Below are positions 18,314 through 27,524 of a DNA stretch of 64,000 bases, in pieces. The position numbers were made by a program, and so were the translations under genes. This DNA is from Alphaproteobacteria bacterium (GTDB lineage Bacteria; Pseudomonadota; Alphaproteobacteria; Rs-D84), in contig SUUQ01000004.1 in the NCBI GenBank assembly GCA_015062445.1, forward strand, positions 37,658-101,657, read 5' to 3'. Numbering within the stretch: the stretch's first letter is position 1; every line of letters begins with the position of its first letter. The notes under the pieces were generated by a model. That model was not told where the DNA came from. It did no database searches and was given only the letters and a program-made list of their open reading frames with translations.

Positions 18314-18693
18314 GCGTGAAATTCCGCAACTAAATCACGAAAGGCACCAGTCTTGTCCCCGGATACCAGGTGCAGATGAAAATGAAATACAGACTGTTTA
18401 ACAAATGGTGCATCAGCACCCGCATTGGCCAAACAATTGAAATTGCAATCTATGCCCAGCTTTTCAGCAGTGTGGGCAAAACATTCCCAAAAACCAGTCT
18501 GTTCCGCAGCCGTGGCATTTTGGGCAAAGTCCAAAATATTCTGGTACGGCCCCTTGGGAATAACCAGAACATGGGTCGAAAACATCGGATTTATGTCATG
18601 AAATGCCATGGCATATTCGTTCTCATAGACCTTGTTCGTTGGAATTTCACCACGTATCATTTTCGCAAATACATTGTTTTTGTCATATTTCAT
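18310..18693 (-). CDS. HIT-family (histidine triad) nucleotide hydrolase
   Basis: The 127-residue protein has the histidine triad VFHFHLHLVSG near 107-117, with IPTNKVYENE and VLVIPKG as the other family landmarks. HIT proteins hydrolyse nucleoside phosphoramidates such as adenylated lysine. The start at 18693 follows AAGGGGAATGAA. It leads the HIT-DUF167 operon. Confidence 0.9.
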   Translation of the reverse strand: MKYDKNNVFAKMIRGEIPTNKVYENEYAMAFHDINPMFSTHVLVIPKGPYQNILDFAQNATAAEQTGFWECFAHTAEKLGIDCNFNCLANAGADAPFVKQSVFHFHLHLVSGDKTGAFRDLVAEFHA

Positions 18694-18736
18694 TTCATTC
18701 CCCTTGTTTTTCATGGATACCATATTAAAATATGGA

Positions 18737-18767
18737 CTTGAAATCAACAGATTTTAGACTATATCAG
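18737..18767 (+). promoter_or_regulatory. RpoH-type heat-shock promoter for groESL
   Basis: CTTG (18737-18740), a 17-nt spacer and ACTATATCAG (18758-18767) match the alphaproteobacterial sigma32 consensus CTTG-N17-CYTATNTNNG at all defined positions except the first C. No CIRCE (HrcA) inverted repeat is present between here and groES. Confidence 0.75.
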
Positions 18768-18796
18768 TCGTACATGGTTTACAAAGGAGTCTATTT

Positions 18797-19084
18797 ATGT
18801 TCAAACCACTGCATAATTATGTTCTGCTGGAAAGAATCGAAGAAGAAAATAAAACAGCCGGCGGAATTCTTATACCAGATAATGCAAAAGAAAAACCATC
18901 ACGGGGACGTGTCATTGCAACAGGTGACGGCGCATTCAACGGTGATGATAAAATACCGATGACCGTCAAAACAGACGATGTTGTACTGTTCGCAAAATGG
19001 GCACCGTCTGCAAACGAAGTCAAACTGGACGGAAAAGAATATGTTTTAATCAAAGAAACTGATATTTTGGGAATTATTGAATAA
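18797..19084 (+). CDS. groES: Co-chaperonin GroES
   Basis: GroES caps the GroEL chamber during ATP-driven folding. The 95-residue product has the mobile loop region [22 protein letters not shown] and ends with [12 protein letters not shown], as expected. AAAGGAG lies 8 nt before the start. It is followed 14 nt later by groEL. Confidence 0.97.
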   Translation: MFKPLHNYVLLERIEEENKTAGGILIPDNAKEKPSRGRVIATGDGAFNGDDKIPMTVKTDDVVLFAKWAPSANEVKLDGKEYVLIKETDILGIIE

Positions 19085-19098
19085 AAAGGAATACAATC

Positions 19099-20718
19099 AT
19101 GGCAAAAGATATTGTTTTTGATACAGATAAAATGGCGGCTGGGGTCGATAAACTGGCCAATGCCGTCAAAATCACAATGGGCCCCAAGGGACGCACAGTC
19201 GTTATCGAAAAATCATACGGGGCACCAGTCGCAACAAAAGACGGTGTCACAGTCGCCAAGGCAGTGTCACTGGCCGACCCACAGGAAAATGTTGGGGCAC
19301 ACATGGTTCAGGAAGTCGCAAAAAAAGCCGGCGATGATGCAGGTGATGGTACAACAACTGCAACTGTGTTGGCACAAAAATTAATCCGTGAGGGACGCCG
19401 TGTTATCGCTGCAGGCATGAATCCAATGGACGTCAAGCGTGGTATCGATATGGCAACAGCTGCGGTTATCGCAGATATCGAAAAACATGCACGCCCTGTG
19501 CAAGGCAGCGCAGAAATCGCACAGGTCGCAACAATTTCTGCAAATGGCGATGCGGATATCGGTGAAAAAATCGCAAACGCAATGGAACGGGTCGGTCAAG
19601 AAGGTGTTATCACAGTCGAAGAAGCAAAAGGACTGGATACAGAAATAGATGTGGTTGAAGGTATGCAATTCGACCAAGGATTTATGTCACCATACTTTGT
19701 CACAAACAGCGAAAAAATGCTGGCAGAACTGGATGGGGCACAAATTCTGGTTTCAGAAAAGAAAATCACAGGGTTGCAGGCACTGCTGCCGATTCTGGAA
19801 CCCGTTGCACAATCGGGAAAGCCACTGTTAATCATCGCAGAAGACGTCGAATCCGAAGCATTGGCAACGTTGGTACTGAACCGTCTGCGTGGCGGGTTAA
19901 AGGTCTGTGCAGTCAAGGCACCTGGATTTGGTGACAGACGTAAAGAAATGCTGAAAGATATCGCAATCTTGACGGGGGCAACCGTTGTATCAGATGATAT
20001 GGGAATGACATTTGAAAATATCAGCCCCGCTGTTCTGGGCAGTGCAAAAAAAGTTGTTGTGTCCAAAGATTCAACACTGATGGCACATGGCGCAGGCGAT
20101 AAAAATGCAATTGCAGCCCGTGCAGATGAAATTCGTGCATCAATCGCAAATGCAACCAGTGATTATGACCGTGAAAAGCTGTCAGAAAGATTGGCAAAGC
20201 TGGTCGGTGGGGTCGCTGTTATCAAAGTAGGCGGTATGACCGAAGTCGAAGTAAAAGAAAAGAAAGATCGTGTCGATGATGCGTTGGCGGCAACACGGGC
20301 TGCAGTTGCAGAAGGTATTGTCGCAGGTGGCGGTATCGCACTGGTACGGGCTGTGGCGGCACTGGGCAATGTTCAGGGCGCAAATCCAGACCAAAATGTC
20401 GGTATCGATATCGTACGCCGTGCAATAATCGCACCATGTGCACAAATCGCCGAAAACGCAGGTGTGTCCGGCGAAATCGTTGTGGGCAAGGTTATGGATG
20501 CACACGATTATAATTTCGGATACAACGCACAAACCGGTGAATATGTCGATATGATGGCTGCAGGTATTATTGACCCGGCCAAGGTGGTAAAGACTGCAAT
20601 CCAGGCCGCCGCATCCACCGCAGGTGTTATGCTGACCACGGGTGCAGTTATGACAGAAATCCCAGAAGAAAAAGCACCAGCCGCACCAATGGGGGGCGGC
20701 ATGCCAGGAATGATGTAA
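19099..20718 (+). CDS. groEL: Chaperonin GroEL
   Basis: GroEL is the 60-kDa double-ring chaperonin of the cytoplasm. The 539-residue product has [23 protein letters not shown], the apical domain, and the Gly/Met-rich tail GGGMPGMM. It is cotranscribed with groES from a heat-shock promoter and followed by a strong terminator. Confidence 0.98.
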   Translation: MAKDIVFDTDKMAAGVDKLANAVKITMGPKGRTVVIEKSYGAPVATKDGVTVAKAVSLADPQENVGAHMVQEVAKKAGDDAGDGTTTATVLAQKLIREGRRVIAAGMNPMDVKRGIDMATAAVIADIEKHARPVQGSAEIAQVATISANGDADIGEKIANAMERVGQEGVITVEEAKGLDTEIDVVEGMQFDQGFMSPYFVTNSEKMLAELDGAQILVSEKKITGLQALLPILEPVAQSGKPLLIIAEDVESEALATLVLNRLRGGLKVCAVKAPGFGDRRKEMLKDIAILTGATVVSDDMGMTFENISPAVLGSAKKVVVSKDSTLMAHGAGDKNAIAARADEIRASIANATSDYDREKLSERLAKLVGGVAVIKVGGMTEVEVKEKKDRVDDALAATRAAVAEGIVAGGGIALVRAVAALGNVQGANPDQNVGIDIVRRAIIAPCAQIAENAGVSGEIVVGKVMDAHDYNFGYNAQTGEYVDMMAAGIIDPAKVVKTAIQAAASTAGVMLTTGAVMTEIPEEKAPAAPMGGGMPGMM

Positions 20719-20731
20719 GCAAAAAAACAAA

Positions 20732-20755
20732 ATCCCCCAAATCGGGGGATTTTTT
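20732..20755 (+). terminator. groESL terminator
   Basis: ATCCCCC pairs with GGGGGAT (20732-20750), followed by TTTTT. Confidence 0.9.
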
Positions 20756-20936
20756 AATCCAATGACGAACAGGTAGACGAAATAAACATTATTCGCTGAT
20801 AAATAGTCAGCGAAATACGACCATTAATTATTTTATGGTATTCCGCCTGGGATGTTATGGCCAAGATATCACACATTTTGAATACGGGTATATTTTGCTC
20901 TAACCTGATTTTTTCGATTTTTTGACCAACTGACAT
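20754..20936 (-). CDS. Small XRE-like helix-turn-helix protein
   Basis: This 60-residue protein (MSVGQKIEKIRLEQNIP...EYHKIINGRISLTIYQRIMFI) looks like a bare XRE-type DNA-binding domain with no further domain. GGGGG lies about 7 nt before the start at 20936. It begins directly after the terminator of a structured leader RNA (20950-21134) on the same strand, so its expression is probably set by read-through. It ends inside the groESL terminator region, tail to tail. Confidence 0.6.
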   Translation of the reverse strand: MSVGQKIEKIRLEQNIPVFKMCDILAITSQAEYHKIINGRISLTIYQRIMFISSTCSSLD

Positions 20937-20949
20937 AAGATACCCCCAT

Positions 20950-21134
20950 ATAAAAAATTAAAACCGCATTTGAAAACAAAAGCGGTTGGAGGTTAACAAC
21001 TATTCAAGAAAGATAGCACTGTTTATTTAGATATATCACAGTCCTCCAACCATTTATGATTGGAGATTATTTGCGTCAATCAGACGTTCTTGAATAGGTT
21101 GTTATGCCTATGCACCAAAATGCTTTCAATGCAC
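20950..21134 (-). ncRNA. Attenuator-type structured leader RNA, copy 3
   Basis: On the minus strand, P1 pairs 21087-21104 with 20994-21010 (17 bp, one bulged base). It encloses hairpin A, CTCCAA (21060-21065) with TTGGAG (21044-21049), and hairpin B, ACTGT with ACAGT (near 21017-21042). The strand GGTTGGAGG (21043-21051) can instead pair with CCTCCAACC (20984-20992), whose end overlaps the 5' arm of an intrinsic terminator (20982-20987 with 20962-20967, then a T-rich tract). The small HTH gene follows at once. Copies 1 (about 34.0 kb) and 2 (about 43.1 kb) have the same topology with different stem sequences. No known riboswitch class fits by eye. Confidence 0.65.
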
Positions 21135-21139
21135 TGTTA

Positions 21140-21168
21140 ATTATACTGGCATGATATAAAATGTTCAA
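21140..21168 (-). promoter_or_regulatory. Sigma70-like promoter of leader RNA copy 3
   Basis: On the minus strand, TTGAAC (21163-21168), a 17-nt spacer and a perfect TATAAT (21140-21145). Confidence 0.8.
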
Positions 21169-21201
21169 CAATAAAATCAAAAGTCGCCCCCGCATAAGCA
21201 C

Positions 21202-21229
21202 TTGACATTTTTTATTTTTGTGCTATATT
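21202..21229 (+). promoter_or_regulatory. Promoter of the 21.26-kb gene
   Basis: TTGACA (21202-21207), 16-nt spacer, TATATT (21224-21229); divergent from the leader RNA promoter. Confidence 0.75.
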
Positions 21230-21260
21230 GAGAACATACGATTACCAAAGGACAATTAAA

Positions 21261-21776
21261 ATGACACAAAGAATTTCTATGGCGGAAATGTACGATATTG
21301 CAGCCGCCTTTATCACAGACAAAGATACAAAGGTTCAGGTTTTGGCAGATCAAGACCGTATAGAGTACACATTTACCAAGCATAAATTGGCAGACTATCC
21401 ATATTGCTTGGTCATATCAATTGAACGTGGGGCACCACAAAAATGCCGCCCGTATCTGTCGAAACGTGATGACGGCAATTATGATGTTGTTACCCGTGAT
21501 AACAAACCTGGACACGTTTATCTGAAACGTGGAACAGGCGCAACCGGGTATGCGGGTAATCGTGTACTGGTAACGGCCCAGACACGTAAAAATGTTGGTC
21601 GTGCGTTTGATAAAACACAACGTGATATCGTCAAGGCATTTACACGTTTTTGTTCACCTTCGTTCTTTAACGTGCATGATTTAGCAAGCAAACGTGCATC
21701 AGGACAACTGGCGACAAAAGATAACGATAGACTATTGTTTTCTGTTATTTATCGATTAAAAGAAAAAATACGATAA
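21261..21776 (+). CDS. Hypothetical protein
   Basis: The 171-residue soluble protein starts at 21261 after AAAGGA. It has no signal peptide or membrane segment and is mixed alpha/beta with many basic residues (PYLSKRDDGNYDVV, YLKRGTGATGYAG). I recognise no domain. A clear promoter upstream and a bidirectional terminator downstream show it is an independent gene. Confidence 0.6.
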   Translation: MTQRISMAEMYDIAAAFITDKDTKVQVLADQDRIEYTFTKHKLADYPYCLVISIERGAPQKCRPYLSKRDDGNYDVVTRDNKPGHVYLKRGTGATGYAGNRVLVTAQTRKNVGRAFDKTQRDIVKAFTRFCSPSFFNVHDLASKRASGQLATKDNDRLLFSVIYRLKEKIR

Positions 21777-21821
21777 ATCATTATTTATACTGGATGGAAA
21801 AATATGTCCAGAAAACAAAAA

Positions 21822-21845
21822 AATCCCCTGGTTGGGGATTTTTTT
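21822..21845. terminator. Bidirectional terminator
   Basis: AATCCCC pairs with GGGGATT, with T runs on the plus strand and A runs on the other side, serving the hypothetical gene and the convergent comM. Confidence 0.8.
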
Positions 21846-23364
21846 ATAACTTTACACCATATTTGCCACGGTTTATGGGGCGGTATGACAGGGCCTCGGT
21901 CAAATCGGACATTTCAATATTGTCTGAACCACGTAAATCGGCAATCGTACGTGCCAAACGTCGAATACGATTATATCCACGGGCAGACATACCCATTTTT
22001 TCCGCAGCAGCATTCAAAAAGCCAGTTAATTCGGGTGATAATGCGGCATACTGTTCCAGGTCAGGACCGTCCAGCATGGCATTAACCCGCCCCTGGCGCT
22101 GAATCTGTCTGTCACGAGCAGCCACAACACGGGCACGAATTTCGGCACTGGTTTCACGTGGGGTGGAATCTGTGGTCATTTCCCAGGGCTTTACCGCATC
22201 AACATCAACATGCAAATCAATTCTGTCCAATAATGGCCCAGAAATCTTGTTCTGATATGCTTCGGCACAGCGGGGCGCCCGTGAACACGACATTGCTGCA
22301 TTGCCCAGGTGACCACATGGACATGGATTCATGGCGGCAATTAACTGAAAACGGGCAGGATATGTCGCATTGCGGCGGGCCCGTGAAATTAAAATGCGAC
22401 CCGATTCCATCGGCTGGCGTAATATCTCGAGTGTGGCACGATTAAATTCGGGCAACTCGTCCAAAAACAGCACACCGTTGTGGGCCAATGATATTTCCCC
22501 AGGACGGGCATCGGATCCACCACCCGCCAAGGCAACCGGACTGGATGTATGGTGAACACTGCGAAATGGACGTGATGATACCAGTCCCCCTGCCCCAAGA
22601 CAGCCGGCAATCGAATAAATGGTCGATGTTTCCAATATCTCGGGTGCGGTCATTTCAGGCATTATCGTTGGCAGACGTGATGCCAGCATGGTCTTGCCCG
22701 ACCCGGGTGGCCCAACCATCAACATCGCATGACCGCCCGCCGCAGCAATTTCCAAGGCACGCTTGGCCGCAGACTGCCCATGAACGTCCGACATATCCAG
22801 ATTTGTGTTCAATGTGGTATCAGGTGAACTTAATTCGGGAACAGGTAAAATTTGCGTTCCTTTGAAATGATTTATCAACTGGACCACATGAAATGGGGCA
22901 ACAATGTTCGTGTGCCCAGCCCAGCGGGCCTGGATTCCCTGGTCCCCGGGACAGATTATCCCCAGATTATGCGCATTTGCCCAAACAGATGCAGGCAGTA
23001 CGGCATCAGTCTTGACAATGGCACCATTTAGGCCGACTTCGCCCAGGATAACATACCGTTCCAATTCTGATTCTGGCAGCACACCAATCGCACACAAAAT
23101 GCCACAAAGTATCGGCAGGTCAAAATGTGAACCACTTTTTTCCACGTCCGCAGGTGACAGATTTACCGTTAAACGTTTGGGCGGCAATGATAAATTTAAC
23201 GCAGATAATACATTGCGTATCCGTTCTGCAGATTCTTTGACAGCACGGTCCGCCAAACCGATGATATTAAATTCAGGACGTGCCAATCCAGCAGATAACT
23301 GAACCTGGACATCAATCGGTGTGGCATCCATGCCATTAAATATAATTGACTGTAATGATATCAT
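21844..23364 (-). CDS. comM: Mg-chelatase-like AAA ATPase of the ComM/YifB family
   Basis: ComM is a hexameric branch-migration helicase acting in natural transformation and recombination. The 506-residue protein has the N-terminal Lon-type/ribosomal S5 fold segment (GLADRAVKESAERIRNVL), Walker A VGPPGSGKTMLA, Walker B VLFLDELPEF, a zinc-like segment CPCGHLGN...CSRAPRC, and the C-terminal Mg-chelatase domain. The start is placed at 23364 (MISLQSI). It diverges from lepB. Confidence 0.92.
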   Translation of the reverse strand: MISLQSIIFNGMDATPIDVQVQLSAGLARPEFNIIGLADRAVKESAERIRNVLSALNLSLPPKRLTVNLSPADVEKSGSHFDLPILCGILCAIGVLPESELERYVILGEVGLNGAIVKTDAVLPASVWANAHNLGIICPGDQGIQARWAGHTNIVAPFHVVQLINHFKGTQILPVPELSSPDTTLNTNLDMSDVHGQSAAKRALEIAAAGGHAMLMVGPPGSGKTMLASRLPTIMPEMTAPEILETSTIYSIAGCLGAGGLVSSRPFRSVHHTSSPVALAGGGSDARPGEISLAHNGVLFLDELPEFNRATLEILRQPMESGRILISRARRNATYPARFQLIAAMNPCPCGHLGNAAMSCSRAPRCAEAYQNKISGPLLDRIDLHVDVDAVKPWEMTTDSTPRETSAEIRARVVAARDRQIQRQGRVNAMLDGPDLEQYAALSPELTGFLNAAAEKMGMSARGYNRIRRLARTIADLRGSDNIEMSDLTEALSYRPINRGKYGVKL

Positions 23365-23437
23365 GTCGGTTATATTATAACTTGAATTAAATTTCTGCAA
23401 GTTATAATATGTACACGATAAACAAAGGATTCTATAT

Positions 23438-24316
23438 ATGCCTGCAAAAAATAAAAATGCCGCACGTGAATGGTTTAATACGATTTTCTATGGTGCACTG
23501 ATTGCGATTGTGTTTCGCAGTTTCCTGTTGGAACCGTTTAATATTCCATCAGGTTCAATGATTCCAACACTGCATGTCGGGGACCATATCTTTGTAGAGA
23601 AATGGGCATATGGATATTCCAGATACTCGTTCCCGTTCGGATCGTGGAAACTGTGGAATGGTCGTTTCTGGGCAACAGAACCAAACGTTGGTGATGTCAT
23701 CGTTTTCAGAAACCCTGAAAATGAATCACAGGACTATGTTAAACGTCTGATTGGAAAACCAGGCGACAAAATCCAGATGATTAATGGACGGCTGCACATC
23801 AATGATGTGCAGGTACCACGTGAAAATCCACGACCATATGTGGTCGCAATGCTGCCAAAGTCTATGCGGGGGGTCGGATATTATAAAGACAATATGTCAA
23901 TCAAAGGTAATAAAATCTGGGTCGATAATAAACCTGCAGAATTTAACTATACAATCGAATATAAACCTGATGATTTCTGCCATATGTATAATGGGGCATG
24001 TGGGGTCTTTAACGTGACGGAATACACAGAAACACTGCCAAACGGAAAACAGCACAGCATCATCGAGTTTACAGATGACGCACCGTTCGACAATACAGAT
24101 GTGTTTGTGGTGCCTGAAAATCACTTCTTTTTCATGGGTGATAATCGTGATAACAGTGGCGACAGTCGGGGCAGTATCAGATATGTGCCACGTGATAATG
24201 TCTTGGGGCAAGTCTGGTTCGTGTGGTATTCGCATAACTACTATGCACCGATGCTGGCACTGTGGTCATGGGGCAATAAAATGCGTTGGGACAGATTTGG
24301 AATGGGTATAGATTAA
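23438..24316 (+). CDS. lepB: Signal peptidase I
   Basis: LepB removes signal peptides from exported proteins at the periplasmic face of the inner membrane. The 292-residue product has one N-terminal membrane segment (about 14-31), the catalytic Ser in IPSGSMIPTL, the catalytic Lys in DYVKRLIGKPGD, and MGDNRDNSGDSR. AAAGGA precedes the start. The rnc start codon lies one base after its stop, so lepB, rnc and secG form one rightward unit. Confidence 0.95.
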   Translation: MPAKNKNAAREWFNTIFYGALIAIVFRSFLLEPFNIPSGSMIPTLHVGDHIFVEKWAYGYSRYSFPFGSWKLWNGRFWATEPNVGDVIVFRNPENESQDYVKRLIGKPGDKIQMINGRLHINDVQVPRENPRPYVVAMLPKSMRGVGYYKDNMSIKGNKIWVDNKPAEFNYTIEYKPDDFCHMYNGACGVFNVTEYTETLPNGKQHSIIEFTDDAPFDNTDVFVVPENHFFFMGDNRDNSGDSRGSIRYVPRDNVLGQVWFVWYSHNYYAPMLALWSWGNKMRWDRFGMGID

Positions 24317-24317
24317 A

Positions 24318-24950
24318 ATGAAAATACTGAATTATGAATTTAATGACAAAAGCTTGCTGGATTTAGCACTGACACAAAGCGGTGCAGATGCGCAGCATAA
24401 TAATGAAAGACTGGAATTTATCGGGGATAGAGTACTGGGGTTGAGTGTGGCGGCGCTGCTGTATGAAATGTACCCAAATGAATCCGAAGGCGAACTGGCA
24501 CGGCGACATGCAATGCTGGTGTCGACAGATACACTGGGGAAAGTCGGAAAAGAAATCGGACTGGAAAAACAGATAAAACATGGACATATGACTGCAGGAC
24601 GCACAAAGCATATACTGGCCAACGCAATGGAGGCCATATTTGGCGCAATATTTCTGGATGCAGGATTCAATACCGCACGTGATATCATCATCAATATGTG
24701 GAAAAATTTGGCAGCGCAAGATGCAGTTGCACCAAAAGATCCAAAAACTGCACTGCAGGAACTGGTGCAACAGTCAGATTCAGGAAAATTGCCAGTGTAT
24801 GAATATTTAACCCCCAGCGGAGCATCACACAACCCAACGTTCAGTGTACGTGTGTCCGCAATGGGAAAATCTGCAATGGGGGTCGGGACATCTAAAAAAG
24901 CCGCCAGTATCGCAGCTGCAGAAGAATTGTTGAAAATCCTTGCAATTTAG
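24318..24950 (+). CDS. rnc: Ribonuclease III
   Basis: RNase III cuts double-stranded RNA in rRNA and mRNA processing. The 210-residue product has the signature NERLEFIGDRVLGL (near 28-41), an EAIFGAIFLD second metal site, and a C-terminal double-stranded RNA binding domain ending in SKKAASIAAAEELLK. It is tightly linked to lepB, a common alphaproteobacterial pairing. Confidence 0.96.
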   Translation: MKILNYEFNDKSLLDLALTQSGADAQHNNERLEFIGDRVLGLSVAALLYEMYPNESEGELARRHAMLVSTDTLGKVGKEIGLEKQIKHGHMTAGRTKHILANAMEAIFGAIFLDAGFNTARDIIINMWKNLAAQDAVAPKDPKTALQELVQQSDSGKLPVYEYLTPSGASHNPTFSVRVSAMGKSAMGVGTSKKAASIAAAEELLKILAI

Positions 24951-24998
24951 GGATTTGAAAACTAAAATCATCATACAATAAAAATAAAAGGAAAAAAT

Positions 24999-25331
24999 AT
25001 GTTTTCGATCTTGTTAGTTTTTTTAATTATTGACGCAGTATTAATGATCGGATTAATCCTGTTGCAAAAGTCCGAAGGTTCGGGTATGTCGGGCTCGTCA
25101 GCGGCATCAATGTTTGGTGGTGCGTTAAGCGGGGCGGCGGCTGGAAACTTTCTGACACGGGCAACAGCATGGTTGGCAACGATATTCTTTGTTCTGTGTG
25201 CAGCATTGGCATTTGTTGCATCAAAAATGAATGTCGAGGCACAGCAAAGTGATTTGCGTACAGAAATTATTATGCAAGAAAATGCCGCACCGGCAGCAGA
25301 CATACCGGCAGATGCGCCCAAGGCAGAATAA
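24999..25331 (+). CDS. secG: Protein translocase subunit SecG
   Basis: SecG assists the SecYEG channel. The 110-residue protein has two membrane helices (about 2-20 and 52-71) separated by the family's Gly/Ser-rich loop LLQKSEGSGMSGSSA...MFGG, and a short Ala/Pro/acidic tail. AAAGGA precedes the start. Confidence 0.92.
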   Translation: MFSILLVFLIIDAVLMIGLILLQKSEGSGMSGSSAASMFGGALSGAAAGNFLTRATAWLATIFFVLCAALAFVASKMNVEAQQSDLRTEIIMQENAAPAADIPADAPKAE

Positions 25332-25345
25332 GTTCAGTGTAAAAA

Positions 25346-25370
25346 ATCCCGCAACCTGCGGGATTTTTTT
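25346..25370. terminator. secG terminator
   Basis: ATCCCGCA pairs with TGCGGGAT, followed by a long T run. It also faces the convergent GNAT gene. Confidence 0.85.
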
Positions 25371-26107
25371 TATCTGTGGTTCGTTTGCTGTGTTTTTATT
25401 TGATGTGCTGTAAACTGAGTTAATGCACGCGATAAATATTTTGCAATGTATGACGAATCCGCATAGACAGATTTATCATCTGGGCCGGCAACACCAGTAA
25501 TCATGCCATCTGATGCACGATATACGTACGTGGGTAAATGGTGCTGGGTTATGTTTGCAGAATCAAATCGACCATGGTGACGCCGGGATATAGATGCACA
25601 ATGGATGGACGTAGATGCATTTGTCCAAAATAATGGAGATACCTGAGCGCCGTTGTAAAGACTGATGTCTTTGACCAAATAATTGTCATGGGTTGGCGAT
25701 GTATAACCAATACACTTGTAAAATGGGGTTGCAGAATATAACGCAACCAATTCAATCATGTCAGCGTCAAATGCACACGCATTTTCCATCGCAGACATCA
25801 ATCTGCGCCCCAACCCCATATGCTGATATTCCGGCAATACATACAAGTGTCGCATACTGATAACGCGGTCTTCACAATCGCCATGAATACTGGCAATCAT
25901 TTTCGTGTCATCATATGCAGCAAATGCAAAATTCTTGATGTTGGTCTGCCAGGCGTTCGCATAGTCTGTATATGCCTGGGAAATATCCAAGGGCGACATC
26001 ACGACACCATAATTATGCTTCATAGTTGCAACACGTATACGCAACATGTTGTCCCAGACGCCTGGGGCCGACTGATCGAATATTGGAAGAATCTGGATAT
26101 CTGTCAT
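25370..26107 (-). CDS. GNAT-family N-acetyltransferase
   Basis: The first 150 residues of this 245-residue protein form a GNAT domain: RHLYVLPEYQHMGLGRRLMSAMENA carries the acetyl-CoA pyrophosphate-binding Q-x-x-G-x-G/A pattern, followed by LVALYSATPFYKCIGY. The remaining 90 residues match nothing I recognise. The substrate is unknown. It is possibly cotranscribed with the lipoprotein gene upstream (41-bp gap). Confidence 0.8.
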   Translation of the reverse strand: MTDIQILPIFDQSAPGVWDNMLRIRVATMKHNYGVVMSPLDISQAYTDYANAWQTNIKNFAFAAYDDTKMIASIHGDCEDRVISMRHLYVLPEYQHMGLGRRLMSAMENACAFDADMIELVALYSATPFYKCIGYTSPTHDNYLVKDISLYNGAQVSPLFWTNASTSIHCASISRRHHGRFDSANITQHHLPTYVYRASDGMITGVAGPDDKSVYADSSYIAKYLSRALTQFTAHQIKTQQTNHR

Positions 26108-26147
26108 GTTTGTACATATAATACAAATATTATATTTTGTCAATAGC

Positions 26148-26876
26148 TTAAAATACTATTTTTATTGTCGGGAATGCGGTGTGGGTTGCGTCTGATTCAA
26201 CAATGATGTTTTCAGGTGATACCCAACGATATGACAAATGATTTGGTACAACACGATCCATGCCAGCAATATAGTGCAACTGGGGGACGTCTGGCAGATG
26301 TTCCAAGTCCAACGAACGGGTCAATGGACGGTCGCCAAAATGTTCTGTCCAGTCATGATGGTTCAATACACCTGCAATCGTTATCCATTTTTGAACGTTT
26401 AATTCTGGATGCTGGGCAATAACCAGACCAGATATCATCGCACCACCAGAATAACCAATCATGATAATCGGACGATTGCCTGCAACAGTACGTATTGCAT
26501 CATACACGGAATCAACAATTTCCTGGGAAAAGCGGCCATCAGTCCAATCTGATTGATGACATTGGGGTGACATAATGTACTGGCACGGGCGGGCCATATA
26601 AACAACGTTAGTCGACATGTCACGTGATGCCAAATCACGCACCAACGTGCCACGTGGGGTCGGATCAGACGTTGGACGACCACGGGCATCAAATGAATAT
26701 CCGTCACCTTCGATATAAATATGGACCGGTGATGTTGAATCTGTCATACGTGACCAGGTTGCAATTTGATACTGGCCCGATGAAACCGGGGTATACAGCA
26801 TATTGTCTGGATGCGACCAAACCGATACACAGCCAGATAAACACAACAATAATAAAAATTTCAAACCACGAAACAT
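26148..26876 (-). CDS. Lipoprotein with alpha/beta-hydrolase fold
   Basis: The 242-residue product has a lipoprotein signal (MFRGLKFLLLLCLSGC, lipobox LSGC), so it should be lipidated and periplasm-facing. The nucleophile elbow GYSGGAM (Ser near 146), a downstream Asp in GMDRVVP and a C-terminal His in ATHTAFP complete a plausible Ser-Asp-His triad of an esterase or lipase-like enzyme. Its substrate is not evident. Confidence 0.75.
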   Translation of the reverse strand: MFRGLKFLLLLCLSGCVSVWSHPDNMLYTPVSSGQYQIATWSRMTDSTSPVHIYIEGDGYSFDARGRPTSDPTPRGTLVRDLASRDMSTNVVYMARPCQYIMSPQCHQSDWTDGRFSQEIVDSVYDAIRTVAGNRPIIMIGYSGGAMISGLVIAQHPELNVQKWITIAGVLNHHDWTEHFGDRPLTRSLDLEHLPDVPQLHYIAGMDRVVPNHLSYRWVSPENIIVESDATHTAFPTIKIVF

Positions 26877-26979
26877 TGTATAGTTAATTCTAGGATAAAA
26901 TCGGTAAAAAAACAATTATTTATTGACAATTCGACCGATTACAATCATTATTGTCCCCACAAAATACGGAATATAAAAA

Positions 26980-27408
26980 ATGATATATACACCAGAACAG
27001 CAAAAACGCATTCGTGAACTGAAAAATATGACAGAAGAACAATGGGACGCAATCTGCAAGGGGTGTGGAATGTGCTGTTTATGTAAACTGGAATATTTCA
27101 AGTCGACCGTCTTTTATACCAATTTGTGCTGTAAACACCTGGACCCGAGTACACAAAAATGCACAATTTTTGAACGCAGATTTAACACACCTGGGACCGG
27201 TTGCGCAAAAGTAGACTTGAACGTGGTCTTGCATAGCAAATGCCTGCCGAAAACATGCGGATATATCGAATACATATTCGGCCCCGCCAAAAAGCCAATC
27301 AATGTGGACTGGTCCAGTGTACGTGCAGTTACCCCCGAAGAATCTGAAAACTTTTTATTGGCAATGCGACACAGAATAAGACACTCGAACCATTGGAATC
27401 ACAGATAA
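26980..27408 (+). CDS. YkgJ/YcgN-type cysteine-cluster protein
   Basis: The 142-residue protein has the conserved cysteine cluster CKGCGMCCLCKL (near 27-38), then CCKHLDPSTQKC and CLPKTCGYIEY, which define the UPF0260/YkgJ zinc- or iron-binding family of unknown function. It has no leader peptide and should be cytoplasmic. Confidence 0.85.
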   Translation: MIYTPEQQKRIRELKNMTEEQWDAICKGCGMCCLCKLEYFKSTVFYTNLCCKHLDPSTQKCTIFERRFNTPGTGCAKVDLNVVLHSKCLPKTCGYIEYIFGPAKKPINVDWSSVRAVTPEESENFLLAMRHRIRHSNHWNHR

Positions 27409-27454
27409 TTATCACACAAAAAATATATTTTTGAAATTTTTTGGGCAAAGGGAC

Positions 27455-27494
27455 TTGACAAATGTGTTGACAAACATTATTTTTAGTGTACAAA
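27455..27494 (+). promoter_or_regulatory. Overlapping TTGACA promoters of the 27.5-kb gene
   Basis: TTGACA at 27455 pairs with TATTTT (27478-27483, 17-nt spacer); a second TTGACA at 27467 pairs with TACAAA (27489-27494, 16-nt spacer). Confidence 0.55.
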
Positions 27495-27524
27495 TATATG
27501 TATCCATACACAAAAGGCAATGGG

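Noticed and set aside
18780..18796. CIRCE operator before groES
   Set aside because: No TTAGCACTC/GAGTGCTAA-type inverted repeat is present.
19074..20730. Several long minus-strand frames opposite groEL
   Set aside because: They result from codon bias of a highly expressed gene and have no start signals or recognisable domains.
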